From UBA6624 sp964343345 [NCBI: uncultured bacterium] (GTDB lineage: Bacteria > UBP7 > UBA6624): 7,996 bases of DNA. The DNA lies in contig CAYFJE010000050.1 of the NCBI GenBank assembly GCA_964343345.1, positions 1 to 7,996 of the forward strand. Reading direction: 5' to 3'. The stretch's first letter is position 1. The number at the start of each line of letters is the position of its first letter. Shown here in pieces: positions 1 to 6,207 of the stretch. A program made the translations under genes and the position numbers. The notes beneath the pieces are model-generated. The model was given only the letters and a program-made list of their open reading frames with translations, searched no databases and had not been told where the DNA came from.

Positions 1-1
1 T

Positions 2-505
2 GACAAAAGTAATGTTTTAAGGCACGGACATCAATTGTGGCTTGATATCTTCAACGAGGTCAGTCAAGAGTATTCGAACATTTCAGCGGATCATCTTTAT
101 GTTGATGCTTGTAGCATGCAATTAGTTAAAAGACCTGAGTCTTTTGGTGTTATCGTTTCTACCAATATGTTCGGTGATATTATTTCTGATATAGGAGCTC
201 AGATAGTTGGTGGTTTGGGTTTGGCGGAGTCTGGCAATATACATCCGGGAAAAATCTCTCTTTTTGAACCTGTCCATGGATCTGCTCCAAAATATGCAGG
301 AAAAAATGTGGCTAATCCTTTTGCAGCAGTTTTAAGCATGGCTTTATTGTTGAAGAATAACAATAAAAACAAAGAGGCAATTTTGTTGAATGATGCTGTA
401 ACATCTATGCTAAGAGACAACCAAAGCACTGTTGACCTTGGAGGGAATTTGGGTACTTCTGAAGTAAATGATGAGCTTTTGTCTAGATTGAACCAGATGA
501 TTTAA
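2..505 (+). CDS. Isopropylmalate/isocitrate dehydrogenase family protein, 3' part (5' end outside window)
   Basis: The open frame runs from base 2 with no start, so the gene begins upstream; 167 residues are visible, about half of the usual 350-360. The family oxidatively decarboxylates beta-substituted malates (3-isopropylmalate in leucine synthesis, isocitrate, tartrate, homoisocitrate) with NAD(P) and a divalent metal, in the cytoplasm. The visible part starts with DKSNVL, whose Lys matches the catalytic lysine. It continues with LYVDACSMQL and NMFGDIISD, which hold three metal/substrate aspartates (visible residues 35, 59 and 63). The cofactor loop follows as LFEPVHGSAPKYAGKNVANP, and the C-terminus has TVDLGGNLGTSE, typical of LeuB-like members. 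The Lys-Tyr pair at visible residues 97-98 resembles NADP-using isocitrate dehydrogenase rather than classical LeuB. Substrate cannot be fixed without the N-terminal half and neighbours, so no symbol is given; leuB is the most likely. Family assignment is certain. Confidence 0.93.
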   Translation, partial: DKSNVLRHGHQLWLDIFNEVSQEYSNISADHLYVDACSMQLVKRPESFGVIVSTNMFGDIISDIGAQIVGGLGLAESGNIHPGKISLFEPVHGSAPKYAGKNVANPFAAVLSMALLLKNNNKNKEAILLNDAVTSMLRDNQSTVDLGGNLGTSEVNDELLSRLNQMI

Positions 506-515
506 TCTTTTTTAA

Positions 516-544
516 TTGTTTTTATTATCTATTAGATTTATACT
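516..544 (+). promoter_or_regulatory. Candidate sigma70-type promoter for lptB
   Basis: TTGTTT (516-521) and TATACT (539-544) are separated by 17 bases in the 45-base gap before lptB. A start about seven bases after the -10 box would fall at or next to the GTG codon at 551, which would make the mRNA leaderless. I see no good Shine-Dalgarno sequence in this gap, which fits. In AT-rich DNA such matches arise by chance, and the gene could instead be read through from upstream. Confidence 0.3.
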
Positions 545-550
545 TTAAGT

Positions 551-1264
551 GTGACGAACATCCAATCAAAAGGTTTAGTTAAAAAATACGGTTCTCGTAC
601 CGTAGTTGATGATGTAAATATTTCAATACCCAAAGGAAAAGCGATTGGTTTGCTTGGTCCAAATGGAGCTGGAAAAACAACGACTTTTTATATGATTACA
701 GGTTTGGTCAAACCAGATAAGGGACAAGTCTTTTTGAATGATAAAGACATTTCAAAGGCTCCTGTTTACAAGAGAGCAAGATTAGGTATTGGATACCTTG
801 ATCAAAGTCCTAGCATTTTCAGAAAATTGACTGTTGAAGAAAATATAAGGTTGGTTCTTGAGGTCAATAAAATTCCTAAGATTGAGCATCAAGACAGAGT
901 AGAAGAGTTGCTCGAAGAGATGGGGATAACACATTTAAGGAATTCTTTAGGTTACACTCTTTCTGGAGGAGAAAGGAGAAGGGTTGAGATTGCTCGTTCT
1001 ATAGCCAATAATCCTGATTTTATACTTTTAGATGAGCCTTTCACTGGTGTTGATCCTTTGCATATTCAACAATTACATGAAATCATTATTTTGCTTAAAG
1101 AGAAAAGAGGTTTGGGAATTTTGATAACAGACCACAATCATCTTGCGATGCTTAAAATAGCAGATTGGATATATTTAATGAATGAAGGGAAGATAGAAGT
1201 TGAGGGTTCTCCGGAAGAGATTAAAAAATCAAAAAAAGCAAAAGAAATTTATTTAGGAAATTAA
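551..1264 (+). CDS. lptB: LPS export ABC transporter ATP-binding protein LptB
   Basis: LptB is the cytoplasmic ATPase of the LptB2FG transporter, which extracts lipopolysaccharide from the inner membrane and pushes it along the Lpt bridge to the outer membrane. The 237-residue protein (E. coli: 241) has Walker A GPNGAGKT at 36-43, Q-loop Gln85 in GYLDQSPSIF, signature LSGGERRRVEIAR from 137, Walker B FILLDEPF around 157-164, D-loop GVDP, and the switch His195 in ITDHN. Phe90 sits where the E. coli coupling Phe90 lies, and GERRRVEIAR plus ITDHN separate LptB from most other ABC ATPases. The family's usual GYLPQ is GYLDQ here, and the protein ends right after YLGN, a few residues shorter than E. 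coli. The start is GTG at 551; no in-frame ATG gives the expected N-terminus. The next gene begins one base after the stop, so they are probably co-transcribed. Confidence 0.95.
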   Translation: MTNIQSKGLVKKYGSRTVVDDVNISIPKGKAIGLLGPNGAGKTTTFYMITGLVKPDKGQVFLNDKDISKAPVYKRARLGIGYLDQSPSIFRKLTVEENIRLVLEVNKIPKIEHQDRVEELLEEMGITHLRNSLGYTLSGGERRRVEIARSIANNPDFILLDEPFTGVDPLHIQQLHEIIILLKEKRGLGILITDHNHLAMLKIADWIYLMNEGKIEVEGSPEEIKKSKKAKEIYLGN

Positions 1265-1265
1265 C

Positions 1266-2390
1266 TTGAAGCTAATTGATGTTTTTATCCTGAGGCAAAT
1301 AAGAGGACTTTTTCTTTATGGGTTAGCAACTTTTACTTTCTTTGTATTGTTTGCTGCTTCTTTTAAAACTGCAATAAAAATGATTGTCGACATGGACACA
1401 CCAATAGAAAAAGTAGTTGATTTTTTAGTATTAGGAATACCTCAGTCCCTTGTTGTTGCAATACCTATGACAATCTTGCTAGCTTCAATTTTGACTTTTT
1501 CACAACTTTCTTCAAGTGGTGAATTGAGAGCCGCTCTCGCTTCAGGATCAAGTTTAAGAAGAATGTCTTTGAGTGTTGTCCTTATTGGCGTTTTTTCTTT
1601 CGGTCTTTCACTTTCATTGAATGAGTTTTTTATTCCTGCATCTGTGGAGAAGATAGAAAATTTGGTTGTTGAGATATACAAAGAAGGTAATGTGCAGTCA
1701 AATAATGTAAATTTTGAGTCTTATTACCCATCAGGAAATGTGAAGTGGAATTTGATTGCTGATAATTTAGATAATGATATTTTACAAAATCTTCATTTAT
1801 TTAGTTACGAGGACAAGAAAGGGCAATTGATGTTCTCGGAATATTTTTTAGCTGAAAAAGGTTTTTATGTTTCTCAAGATGGAGTTTGGGAACTTTCCAA
1901 TGTTACAACAATCTCTAATCTTGGAAATGGTCGTTTTGCAAATTTAAAACAAGATAAATTGAGAGTTTTCTTTGAAGAGAGTCCAACAAAGATTAAAAAA
2001 CTAAGAACAAAAGATGTTCAAGAAATGACTTACCTTAATGCGAAGAAGTATGTTGAAACTGTAAGGTCTAGAGGGGATCTTTTAAAAGCTGATAAATTAG
2101 CCACTCAAACAGAATTGAAAATCGCAGTTCCTTTTGCTTCTATGATTTTTGCTTTGCTGGGAATAGCGATGGGCTCTTCTTTTGAGAGGAAACCAGTAGG
2201 CCCTGGAATGGGTATAGGCATTTCAATGTTAGTGATTTTCTTTTATTATGTTGTAATGTTGATTGGAATAGCTCTAAGTAAGATTGGTTTATCAGCTGTT
2301 GTTTCTGCATGGTTTCCAAATTTTCTTTTTTTACTTATCTCTTTGATAATGTTAATTAAAAGAGAAAATCCAATACTGTTTCGAAGCTAG
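1266..2390 (+). CDS. LPS export permease, LptF/LptG (YjgP/YjgQ) family
   Basis: This is an inner-membrane permease subunit that pairs with LptB to lift LPS out of the membrane. The 374 residues show the family layout: N-terminus KLIDVFILRQI (family pattern KILDRYILRE), TM1 about 13-33, TM2 about 51-80, and TM3 about 100-120. A periplasmic beta-rich (jellyroll) domain spans about 140-250, followed by TM4 284-303, TM5 315-337 and TM6 348-364. The cytoplasmic SSSGELRAALASG segment after TM2 matches the coupling helix, with its conserved glutamate, that docks on LptB. TTG at 1266 is chosen because it puts the family N-terminus exactly in place; later ATG codons would cut TM1 or more. It follows lptB by one base. 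LptF and LptG are hard to tell apart by eye; only one is present here, so the partner must lie elsewhere or this one forms a homodimer. Confidence 0.9.
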   Translation: MKLIDVFILRQIRGLFLYGLATFTFFVLFAASFKTAIKMIVDMDTPIEKVVDFLVLGIPQSLVVAIPMTILLASILTFSQLSSSGELRAALASGSSLRRMSLSVVLIGVFSFGLSLSLNEFFIPASVEKIENLVVEIYKEGNVQSNNVNFESYYPSGNVKWNLIADNLDNDILQNLHLFSYEDKKGQLMFSEYFLAEKGFYVSQDGVWELSNVTTISNLGNGRFANLKQDKLRVFFEESPTKIKKLRTKDVQEMTYLNAKKYVETVRSRGDLLKADKLATQTELKIAVPFASMIFALLGIAMGSSFERKPVGPGMGIGISMLVIFFYYVVMLIGIALSKIGLSAVVSAWFPNFLFLLISLIMLIKRENPILFRS

Positions 2391-2399
2391 GTATAAATT

Positions 2400-3074
2400 A
2401 TGTCAAACTCAGAACTTTGGGTAATATCTACGCCAATTGGGAATTTAGAAGATTCTTCTTTTAGGTTAAAAAAAACAATTGAAAATTGCGATTTGTTATT
2501 AGTAGAAAGTTTAACAAAATATAAAAAGTTAATTAATTCATTAGGGGTTTTAGGCTCTTCATCCGTTTTTAAATGGAGTTTAAACAAAAAAAGCATTTCA
2601 AGAAAAAAAATCGAGAAGTTTTTTCTTGATGGGAAGAAAATTGGATTGCTTTGTGATGCAGGATCTCCAAATATAGCAGACCCAGGATATGAAATTATTT
2701 CTTTAGCTGTAAAAAACAAAGTATCTGTATTTTCTCTACCTGGGCCTTCTTCTGTAACTGCAGCACTTTCCTTAAGCAGGTGGCCAACTTTACCTTCTTT
2801 CATTTGGGGCTTTCCACCAAAAGGAGAAAAAAGAGTTCTAAGCTGGTTGACTAAAATGTCTAACCTAAAAGGAACACATCTTGTTTTTGTGAATCCTTCT
2901 AGGTTAAAAGATTTTATTTTTTTAACTGATAAATTTATTAATGTAGATTTACAGCTTTTTTCCGAAATTTCAAAAATCTATGAAAAAAGAATTGATGGAT
3001 CTCCGCAGAAAGTTTTGAGAAGTTTGCCTAAACAGGTTAAGGGCGAATGGGTTATATTGATTAAATTTGTATAA
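2400..3074 (+). CDS. rsmI: RsmI-like SAM-dependent methyltransferase (TP_methylase fold), divergent
   Basis: RsmI 2'-O-methylates C1402 of 16S rRNA in the decoding centre. The tetrapyrrole-methylase fold is clear: LWVISTPIGNLED at 6-18 (family: ATPIGNLxD), IGLLCDAGSPNIADPGYEII at 81-100 (family: SDAGTPxISDPG), and FSLPGPSSVTAALSLS at 111-126. Three motifs usual in RsmI are altered: EDTR reads ESLTK (36-40), the FxESPHR-like segment reads FVNPSRL (163-169), and ELTKxHE reads EISKIYE (189-195). The protein is 224 residues against about 280 for E. coli RsmI; the catalytic domain seems complete to KGEWVILIKF, and what is missing is the C-terminal accessory domain. It may therefore be a short RsmI or the RsmI-related paralogue found in some FCB bacteria; I lean to RsmI because of TPIGNLED. 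The start lies nine bases after the permease stop, with only a weak upstream ribosome site. Confidence 0.78.
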   Translation: MSNSELWVISTPIGNLEDSSFRLKKTIENCDLLLVESLTKYKKLINSLGVLGSSSVFKWSLNKKSISRKKIEKFFLDGKKIGLLCDAGSPNIADPGYEIISLAVKNKVSVFSLPGPSSVTAALSLSRWPTLPSFIWGFPPKGEKRVLSWLTKMSNLKGTHLVFVNPSRLKDFIFLTDKFINVDLQLFSEISKIYEKRIDGSPQKVLRSLPKQVKGEWVILIKFV

Positions 3075-3088
3075 AAAATCAAAATAAG

Positions 3089-3097
3089 TGCTAGAAT
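3089..3097 (+). promoter_or_regulatory. Candidate extended -10 promoter for the tRNA-tuf operon
   Basis: TGCTAGAAT (3089-3097) fits the extended -10 pattern TGnTAnAAT. A partial -35 match, TTGTAT (3067-3072), overlaps the end of the rsmI-like gene at a 19-base spacing, which an extended -10 tolerates. Transcription would start near 3104, leaving a leader of about 28 bases before tRNA-Tyr. It is the only good candidate in the 57-base gap, and the strongly expressed tRNA/tuf block needs a promoter. Confidence 0.45.
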
Positions 3098-3131
3098 CTC
3101 TAGTTTGTATGACACACAGATATTTTGTTTG

Positions 3132-3214
3132 GGAGGGATGTCCGAGTGGCCAAAGGAGGCGGGCTGTAAACTCGCTCGCGTATGCGTACGGGGGTTCGAA
3201 TCCCTCTCCCTCCA
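3132..3214 (+). tRNA. tRNA-Tyr (anticodon GTA)
   Basis: Acceptor GGAGGGA (3132-3138) pairs with TCCCTCC (3207-3213), with discriminator A3214. D stem TCC/GGA. Anticodon stem GCGGG/CTCGC encloses loop CTGTAAA with GTA at 3166-3168. A long class II variable arm lies about 3176-3189 (CGC/GCG pairing), as expected for bacterial tRNA-Tyr. The T arm is GGGGG/CCCTC around TTCGAAT. CCA is not encoded: TGG follows the discriminator. Confidence 0.97.
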
Positions 3215-3225
3215 TGGCTTGGAAT

Positions 3226-3299
3226 GCGAGAGTAGCTCAGTTTGGCAGAGCATCAGCCTTCCAAGCTGAGGGTCGCGGGTTCGAGTCCCGTCTCTCGCT
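3226..3299 (+). tRNA. tRNA-Gly (anticodon TCC)
   Basis: Acceptor GCGAGAG (3226-3232) pairs perfectly with CTCTCGC (3292-3298); discriminator T3299 is typical of bacterial tRNA-Gly. D stem GCTC/GAGC. Anticodon stem TCAGC/GCTGA surrounds loop CTTCCAA with TCC at 3260-3262. The T arm contains GGTTCGAGTCC. No CCA is encoded. It lies 11 bases after tRNA-Tyr and only two bases before tRNA-Thr. Confidence 0.97.
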
Positions 3300-3301
3300 T
3301 T

Positions 3302-3373
<72 letters not shown>

Positions 3374-3393
3374 TAAAATAAAAATTAACTTTT

Positions 3394-3399
3394 AGGAGG
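3394..3399 (+). promoter_or_regulatory. Strong Shine-Dalgarno site of tuf
   Basis: AGGAGG lies eight bases before the ATG at 3408. It is the best-spaced ribosome binding site in the window, as expected for one of the most abundant proteins in the cell, and it fixes the tuf start. Confidence 0.85.
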
Positions 3400-3407
3400 A
3401 ATTAAAA

Positions 3408-4622
3408 ATGGGAGATTTTAATAGAGATAAACCCCACATGAATATTGGGACGATTGGTCATGTTGACCATGGTAAGACTACATTGACAGCAGCTATAAGT
3501 AAGGTTTTAGCTGCGAAAGGTCTTGCTGAACAAACTGCTTTTGAGGATATTGATAAAGCTCCAGAGGAAAGAGAAAGGGGTGTTACTATCAATGTTTCTC
3601 ATATTGAGTATGAGACAGAGACTAGACATTATGCACATATAGATTGTCCAGGTCACGCTGACTACATCAAGAATATGATAACCGGTGCAGCTCAGATGGA
3701 TGGAGCAATACTTGTTGTTGCGGGAGATGATGGGCCTATGCTTCAAACAGCAGAGCATGTTTTGCTTTCAAAACAGGTAAATGTTCCTGCTTTGGCTGTA
3801 TTTGTTAACAAAGTTGACAAGGTTAAAGCTTCTGAAGGTGATGATGCTGATGAGATGTTAGAGCTTACAGAAATGACGATTAGAGACTTGTTAAATAATC
3901 ATGGTTATGACGGAGATAACGCTCCTATCATTTACGGGAGTGCGCTTGGTGCTGTTGAAGGTAAACCAGAATGGGAAGAAAAAATAGTAGATCTTATGAA
4001 AGCTGTTGATGAATACTTCCCACTTCCTGAGAGAGATCAGGATAAAGATTTCCTTATGCCTATTGAAGACATTTTTTCGATCAAGGGTCGTGGAACGGTT
4101 TGTACTGGAAGGGTTGAAAGAGGCACATTAAACATTGGTGATGCCGTTTCTTGTTTGGGAATGGGAAGAGATCAGGATACTGTTGCTACAGGTATTGAAA
4201 TGTTTAATAAAAACCTTGGTAATGCAATTGCTGGGGATAATGCTGGTATTCTTTTGAGAGGTACAAAAAAGGATGAGTTAGAAAGAGGTATGGTTATTGC
4301 TAAACCTAAATCAATAAAAACTGCTACTGAATTTAAAGCTCAGGTTTATATCCTCAAGAAAGAAGAAGGTGGAAGACATACTCCTTTTAAATCTAACTAC
4401 AGACCTCAGTTCTTTGTAAGGACGGGAGACATTACTGGATCAGTAGATTCTTTAGCTGACCCAAACAATGGGCAGTCTGTTGAATTTGCAAATCCTGGTG
4501 ACAATGTTGAAGCTCATATTACTTTGATATATCCAGTTGCATGTGAGCAGAATTTAAGATTTGCTATTAGAGAAGGTGGAAAAACTATAGGGACTGGCGT
4601 TATTACAGAGATTCTTAAGTAA
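3408..4622 (+). CDS. tuf: Translation elongation factor Tu
   Basis: EF-Tu is the GTPase that carries aminoacyl-tRNA to the ribosomal A site. At 404 residues it is slightly longer than E. coli (394). GTPase motifs are intact: G1 GHVDHGKT 17-24, switch I RGVTIN with Thr60, G3 DCPGH 79-83 (catalytic His83), G4 NKVD 134-137 and G5 SAL 178-180. Domain 2 follows from about 215 and domain 3 from about 305, including GGRHTPF and the C-terminal [16 protein letters not shown]. Unusual features are an extra stretch of about six residues after [13 protein letters not shown] where most bacteria have GPMPQTREH, and a longer loop at about 345-362. It follows the tRNA genes and precedes rpmG, as tufB-type copies often do. 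No second tuf copy lies in the window. Confidence 0.98.
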   Translation: MGDFNRDKPHMNIGTIGHVDHGKTTLTAAISKVLAAKGLAEQTAFEDIDKAPEERERGVTINVSHIEYETETRHYAHIDCPGHADYIKNMITGAAQMDGAILVVAGDDGPMLQTAEHVLLSKQVNVPALAVFVNKVDKVKASEGDDADEMLELTEMTIRDLLNNHGYDGDNAPIIYGSALGAVEGKPEWEEKIVDLMKAVDEYFPLPERDQDKDFLMPIEDIFSIKGRGTVCTGRVERGTLNIGDAVSCLGMGRDQDTVATGIEMFNKNLGNAIAGDNAGILLRGTKKDELERGMVIAKPKSIKTATEFKAQVYILKKEEGGRHTPFKSNYRPQFFVRTGDITGSVDSLADPNNGQSVEFANPGDNVEAHITLIYPVACEQNLRFAIREGGKTIGTGVITEILK

Positions 4623-4652
4623 GTTTTTTCTTACAAGGATAGATATAAAGTT

Positions 4653-4823
4653 ATGGCAAAGAAAGATGGTCGCAGGGTGCATTTTTATTTAGAGTGTACA
4701 GAGTGTGGTGATAGGAATTACAGAAGTTCCAGGAGTAGGTTAAACTCTCCTGAAAAGATGAAGTTAATGAAATATTCTCCACGTTTAAAAAAACATACTT
4801 TACACAAGGAGGTAAAGGGTTAG
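4653..4823 (+). CDS. rpmG: Large ribosomal subunit protein L33 (bL33)
   Basis: This 56-residue protein is of normal L33 length and starts MAKKDGRRVH. It is a small 50S protein near the E site. It follows the zinc-binding type closely: LECTECGDRNY holds the first CxxC (Cys15, Cys18), and PEKMKLMKYSPRLKKHTLHKE matches the C-terminal half. The second CxxC of zinc-binding L33 (KYCPxCKKHT) is KYSPRLKKHT here, so two of four zinc ligands are missing at residues 42 and 45. The start ATG lies 30 bases after tuf, with AAGGA at 4635-4639 as a rather distant ribosome site. It sits between tuf and secE, its usual place in many bacteria. Confidence 0.95.
   Translation: MAKKDGRRVHFYLECTECGDRNYRSSRSRLNSPEKMKLMKYSPRLKKHTLHKEVKG
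4806..4813 (+). promoter_or_regulatory. Shine-Dalgarno sequence for secE inside the end of rpmG
   Basis: AAGGAGGT is a full anti-Shine-Dalgarno match embedded in the last codons of rpmG. It is 13 bases from the secE ATG, longer than ideal; AAAGGG at 4814-4819 is seven bases away and could serve as well. Either way secE translation is set up from within rpmG. Confidence 0.5.
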
Positions 4824-4826
4824 TTT

Positions 4827-5006
4827 ATGAATCTTCAATCAAATTTTAATGATTTTAAAGCCGAAATGAAAAGGATATCATGGCCTTCTAGGAGTATTAC
4901 ACTTAATGCAACTAGAGGCGTTCTATTCGTGATTGTCATTGTCGCACTTTTTTTAGGCCTTATTGATTTGATTTTAAGTAAGATTCTTGCTCCTATTCTT
5001 TTATGA
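4827..5006 (+). CDS. secE: Preprotein translocase subunit SecE
   Basis: SecE clamps SecY in the SecYEG protein-conducting channel of the inner membrane. The 59-residue protein is the minimal single-helix form (E. coli has three helices): an amphipathic N-terminal segment with FKAEMKRISWPSR at 9-22, including the conserved W-P-x-R motif (usually TWPxR), then one transmembrane helix of about 31-50 rich in V, I, L and F. It starts three bases after the rpmG stop and its TGA overlaps the nusG ATG by four bases (ATGA), so secE and nusG are translationally coupled. The secE-nusG pair is among the most conserved bacterial gene pairs, which supports both calls. Confidence 0.95.
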   Translation: MNLQSNFNDFKAEMKRISWPSRSITLNATRGVLFVIVIVALFLGLIDLILSKILAPILL

Positions 5007-5611
5007 GTCGTGATTGGTACATATTAGAAACCGTAAACAGGTATGAAATACAGGTTGGTTTGTCTATTAGGAATTGTATTGATGATGTTGAATCAACAAC
5101 ATTAGACCCAGAACAAGATGATGTAGTTAAAAATATAAAGTACTACGAAAAAATAAGTCAAGAGAATGCTGATACACTTCAGGATGTTGTTTACAGAGTT
5201 GAAGTTCCCGCAACTTCTATAAAAGAAAGAGGTAAAGTTGTGATAAAGAGGCTCTATCCAAAATATGTCTATATTCAAATGGATCACAACAGCCAAACAA
5301 AGAACGATATAAAAAATGTTATAAATAATATTTACGGTGTTATAAATTTGATGGGGGGTTGGGAAAATCCACAACCTTTGTCAGAGGAAGAAGTCCAGAT
5401 TTTATTAAAGCAAATTGGAGAAGCTCAAATTATTGATTCGGTTGAATTTGCCGAAGGTGATTTGGTTAGAATTCTCGAGGGAGCTTTTCAAGATTATACT
5501 GGCAGGGTTCAAGACATAAATTTAGATAAAAGACTTGCTGGTGTGACGATTCCGATATTTGGAAAAGAAACGAGAGTCGAGATTGATATCGATAAGATGG
5601 TGGCTGCATAA
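5003..5611 (+). CDS. nusG: Transcription termination/antitermination protein NusG
   Basis: NusG binds RNA polymerase, affects pausing and Rho action, and can link polymerase to the ribosome. The N-terminal NGN domain starts RDWYILETVNRYE (family: WYVVQTYSGYE) and continues with VYRVEVPATS (64-72), the RLYPKYVYIQM strand (83-93; family FFPGYVLVxM) and the LSEEEV helix. The KOW domain is FAEGDLVRILEGAFQDYTGRV from 149, ending IFGKETRVEIDIDKM. It has 202 residues against 181 in E. coli: about 28 extra, largely acidic residues lie between the first NGN helix and VEVPATS (about 28-58). FFPGY reads LYPKY, and the usual YSGYE reads VNRYE. The gene overlaps secE upstream, and its TAA shares one base with the rplK ATG. 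Confidence 0.95.
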   Translation: MSRDWYILETVNRYEIQVGLSIRNCIDDVESTTLDPEQDDVVKNIKYYEKISQENADTLQDVVYRVEVPATSIKERGKVVIKRLYPKYVYIQMDHNSQTKNDIKNVINNIYGVINLMGGWENPQPLSEEEVQILLKQIGEAQIIDSVEFAEGDLVRILEGAFQDYTGRVQDINLDKRLAGVTIPIFGKETRVEIDIDKMVAA

Positions 5612-6207
5612 TGACACAGAAAAAAGTTGTAGGAAAGGCTAAACTTCAAATTATTGGAGGCAGTGCAAATCCAGCACCTCCAGTTGGACCCACTCTTTCT
5701 AGCTTAGGTGTAAATATAATGCAGTTTTGTCAATCTTTCAACAGTGCTACAAGTAATAGAAAGGGAGAGGTTGTTCCTGTGATAATAACTGCTTACCGTG
5801 ATGCCAGTTTTGATTTTGTAACGCTTGAGCCTCCTGTAAGTGCTCTTATCAAAGAAGCCGCTGGTTTAGAAAAAGCATCTTCGGACCCTTTGAGGATAAA
5901 AGTTGGTGCTATTACTCCTGAATCTGTTAAAGCGATAGCAGAAAGAAAACTTGAAGAACTGAATACTAGAGATGTTGATGCTGCGATGAATATAGTCAAA
6001 GGAACAGCTCGTTCAATGGGTGTTGTTGTTGGAGATAAAAATGATGAAGAAATCAAGGAACTCATCAAGAAAGGTGAAGAGTATGCTGCAATGAAAGCAA
6101 AAGAAGAAGAAGAAGCCGCCGCTGCCGCTGATGTTTCTGAAAGTGATTCTGGCGAAGACTCTACTGATTCTGAAACTCAAGAAGATTCTGGAGATGGAGA
6201 TTCATGA
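5611..6207 (+). CDS. rplK: Large ribosomal subunit protein L11 (uL11) with acidic C-terminal tail
   Basis: L11 forms the GTPase-associated centre of the 50S subunit with 23S rRNA helices 43-44 and the L10-L12 stalk. Residues 1-142 are a full L11: PAPPVGPTLSSLGVNIMQFC in the N-terminal domain, FVTLEPPVSALIKEAAG, and the rRNA-binding domain ending DVDAAMNIVKGTARSMGVVV. L11 is normally about 141 residues; here 56 more follow: a charged helix-like stretch with an E/A-rich run (about 143-173), then a Ser/Asp/Glu-rich tail to residue 198. In the conserved loop, GPALGQxG reads GPTLSSLG. The ATG overlaps the nusG stop by one base and the stop overlaps rplA by four, so there is no room for a separate leader. 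Confidence 0.96.
   Translation: MTQKKVVGKAKLQIIGGSANPAPPVGPTLSSLGVNIMQFCQSFNSATSNRKGEVVPVIITAYRDASFDFVTLEPPVSALIKEAAGLEKASSDPLRIKVGAITPESVKAIAERKLEELNTRDVDAAMNIVKGTARSMGVVVGDKNDEEIKELIKKGEEYAAMKAKEEEEAAAAADVSESDSGEDSTDSETQEDSGDGDS

Noticed and set aside
2387-2803. 138-codon - strand open frame
   Set aside because: It lies entirely antisense to the rsmI-like gene, which has clear SAM-binding motifs; the - frame shows no recognisable domain.
4619-4634. GTAAG-T6-CTTAC inverted repeat across the tuf stop codon
   Set aside because: A five-pair stem with a six-base loop and no T tract after it is not a convincing terminator, and rpmG-secE-nusG downstream show no obvious promoter of their own. It may be a minor processing or attenuation site, but chance is enough in this AT-rich DNA.
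4623-4652. Possible tRNA-Trp between tuf/rpmG and secE, a frequent position in bacteria
   Set aside because: The gaps are only 30 and 3 bases, so no tRNA fits.
5793-6068. 91-codon - strand open frame, serine-rich
   Set aside because: Shadow of rplK; the serines come from reading Glu/Lys codons backwards. The same applies to the other - strand frames over tuf, nusG, rplJ and rplL.
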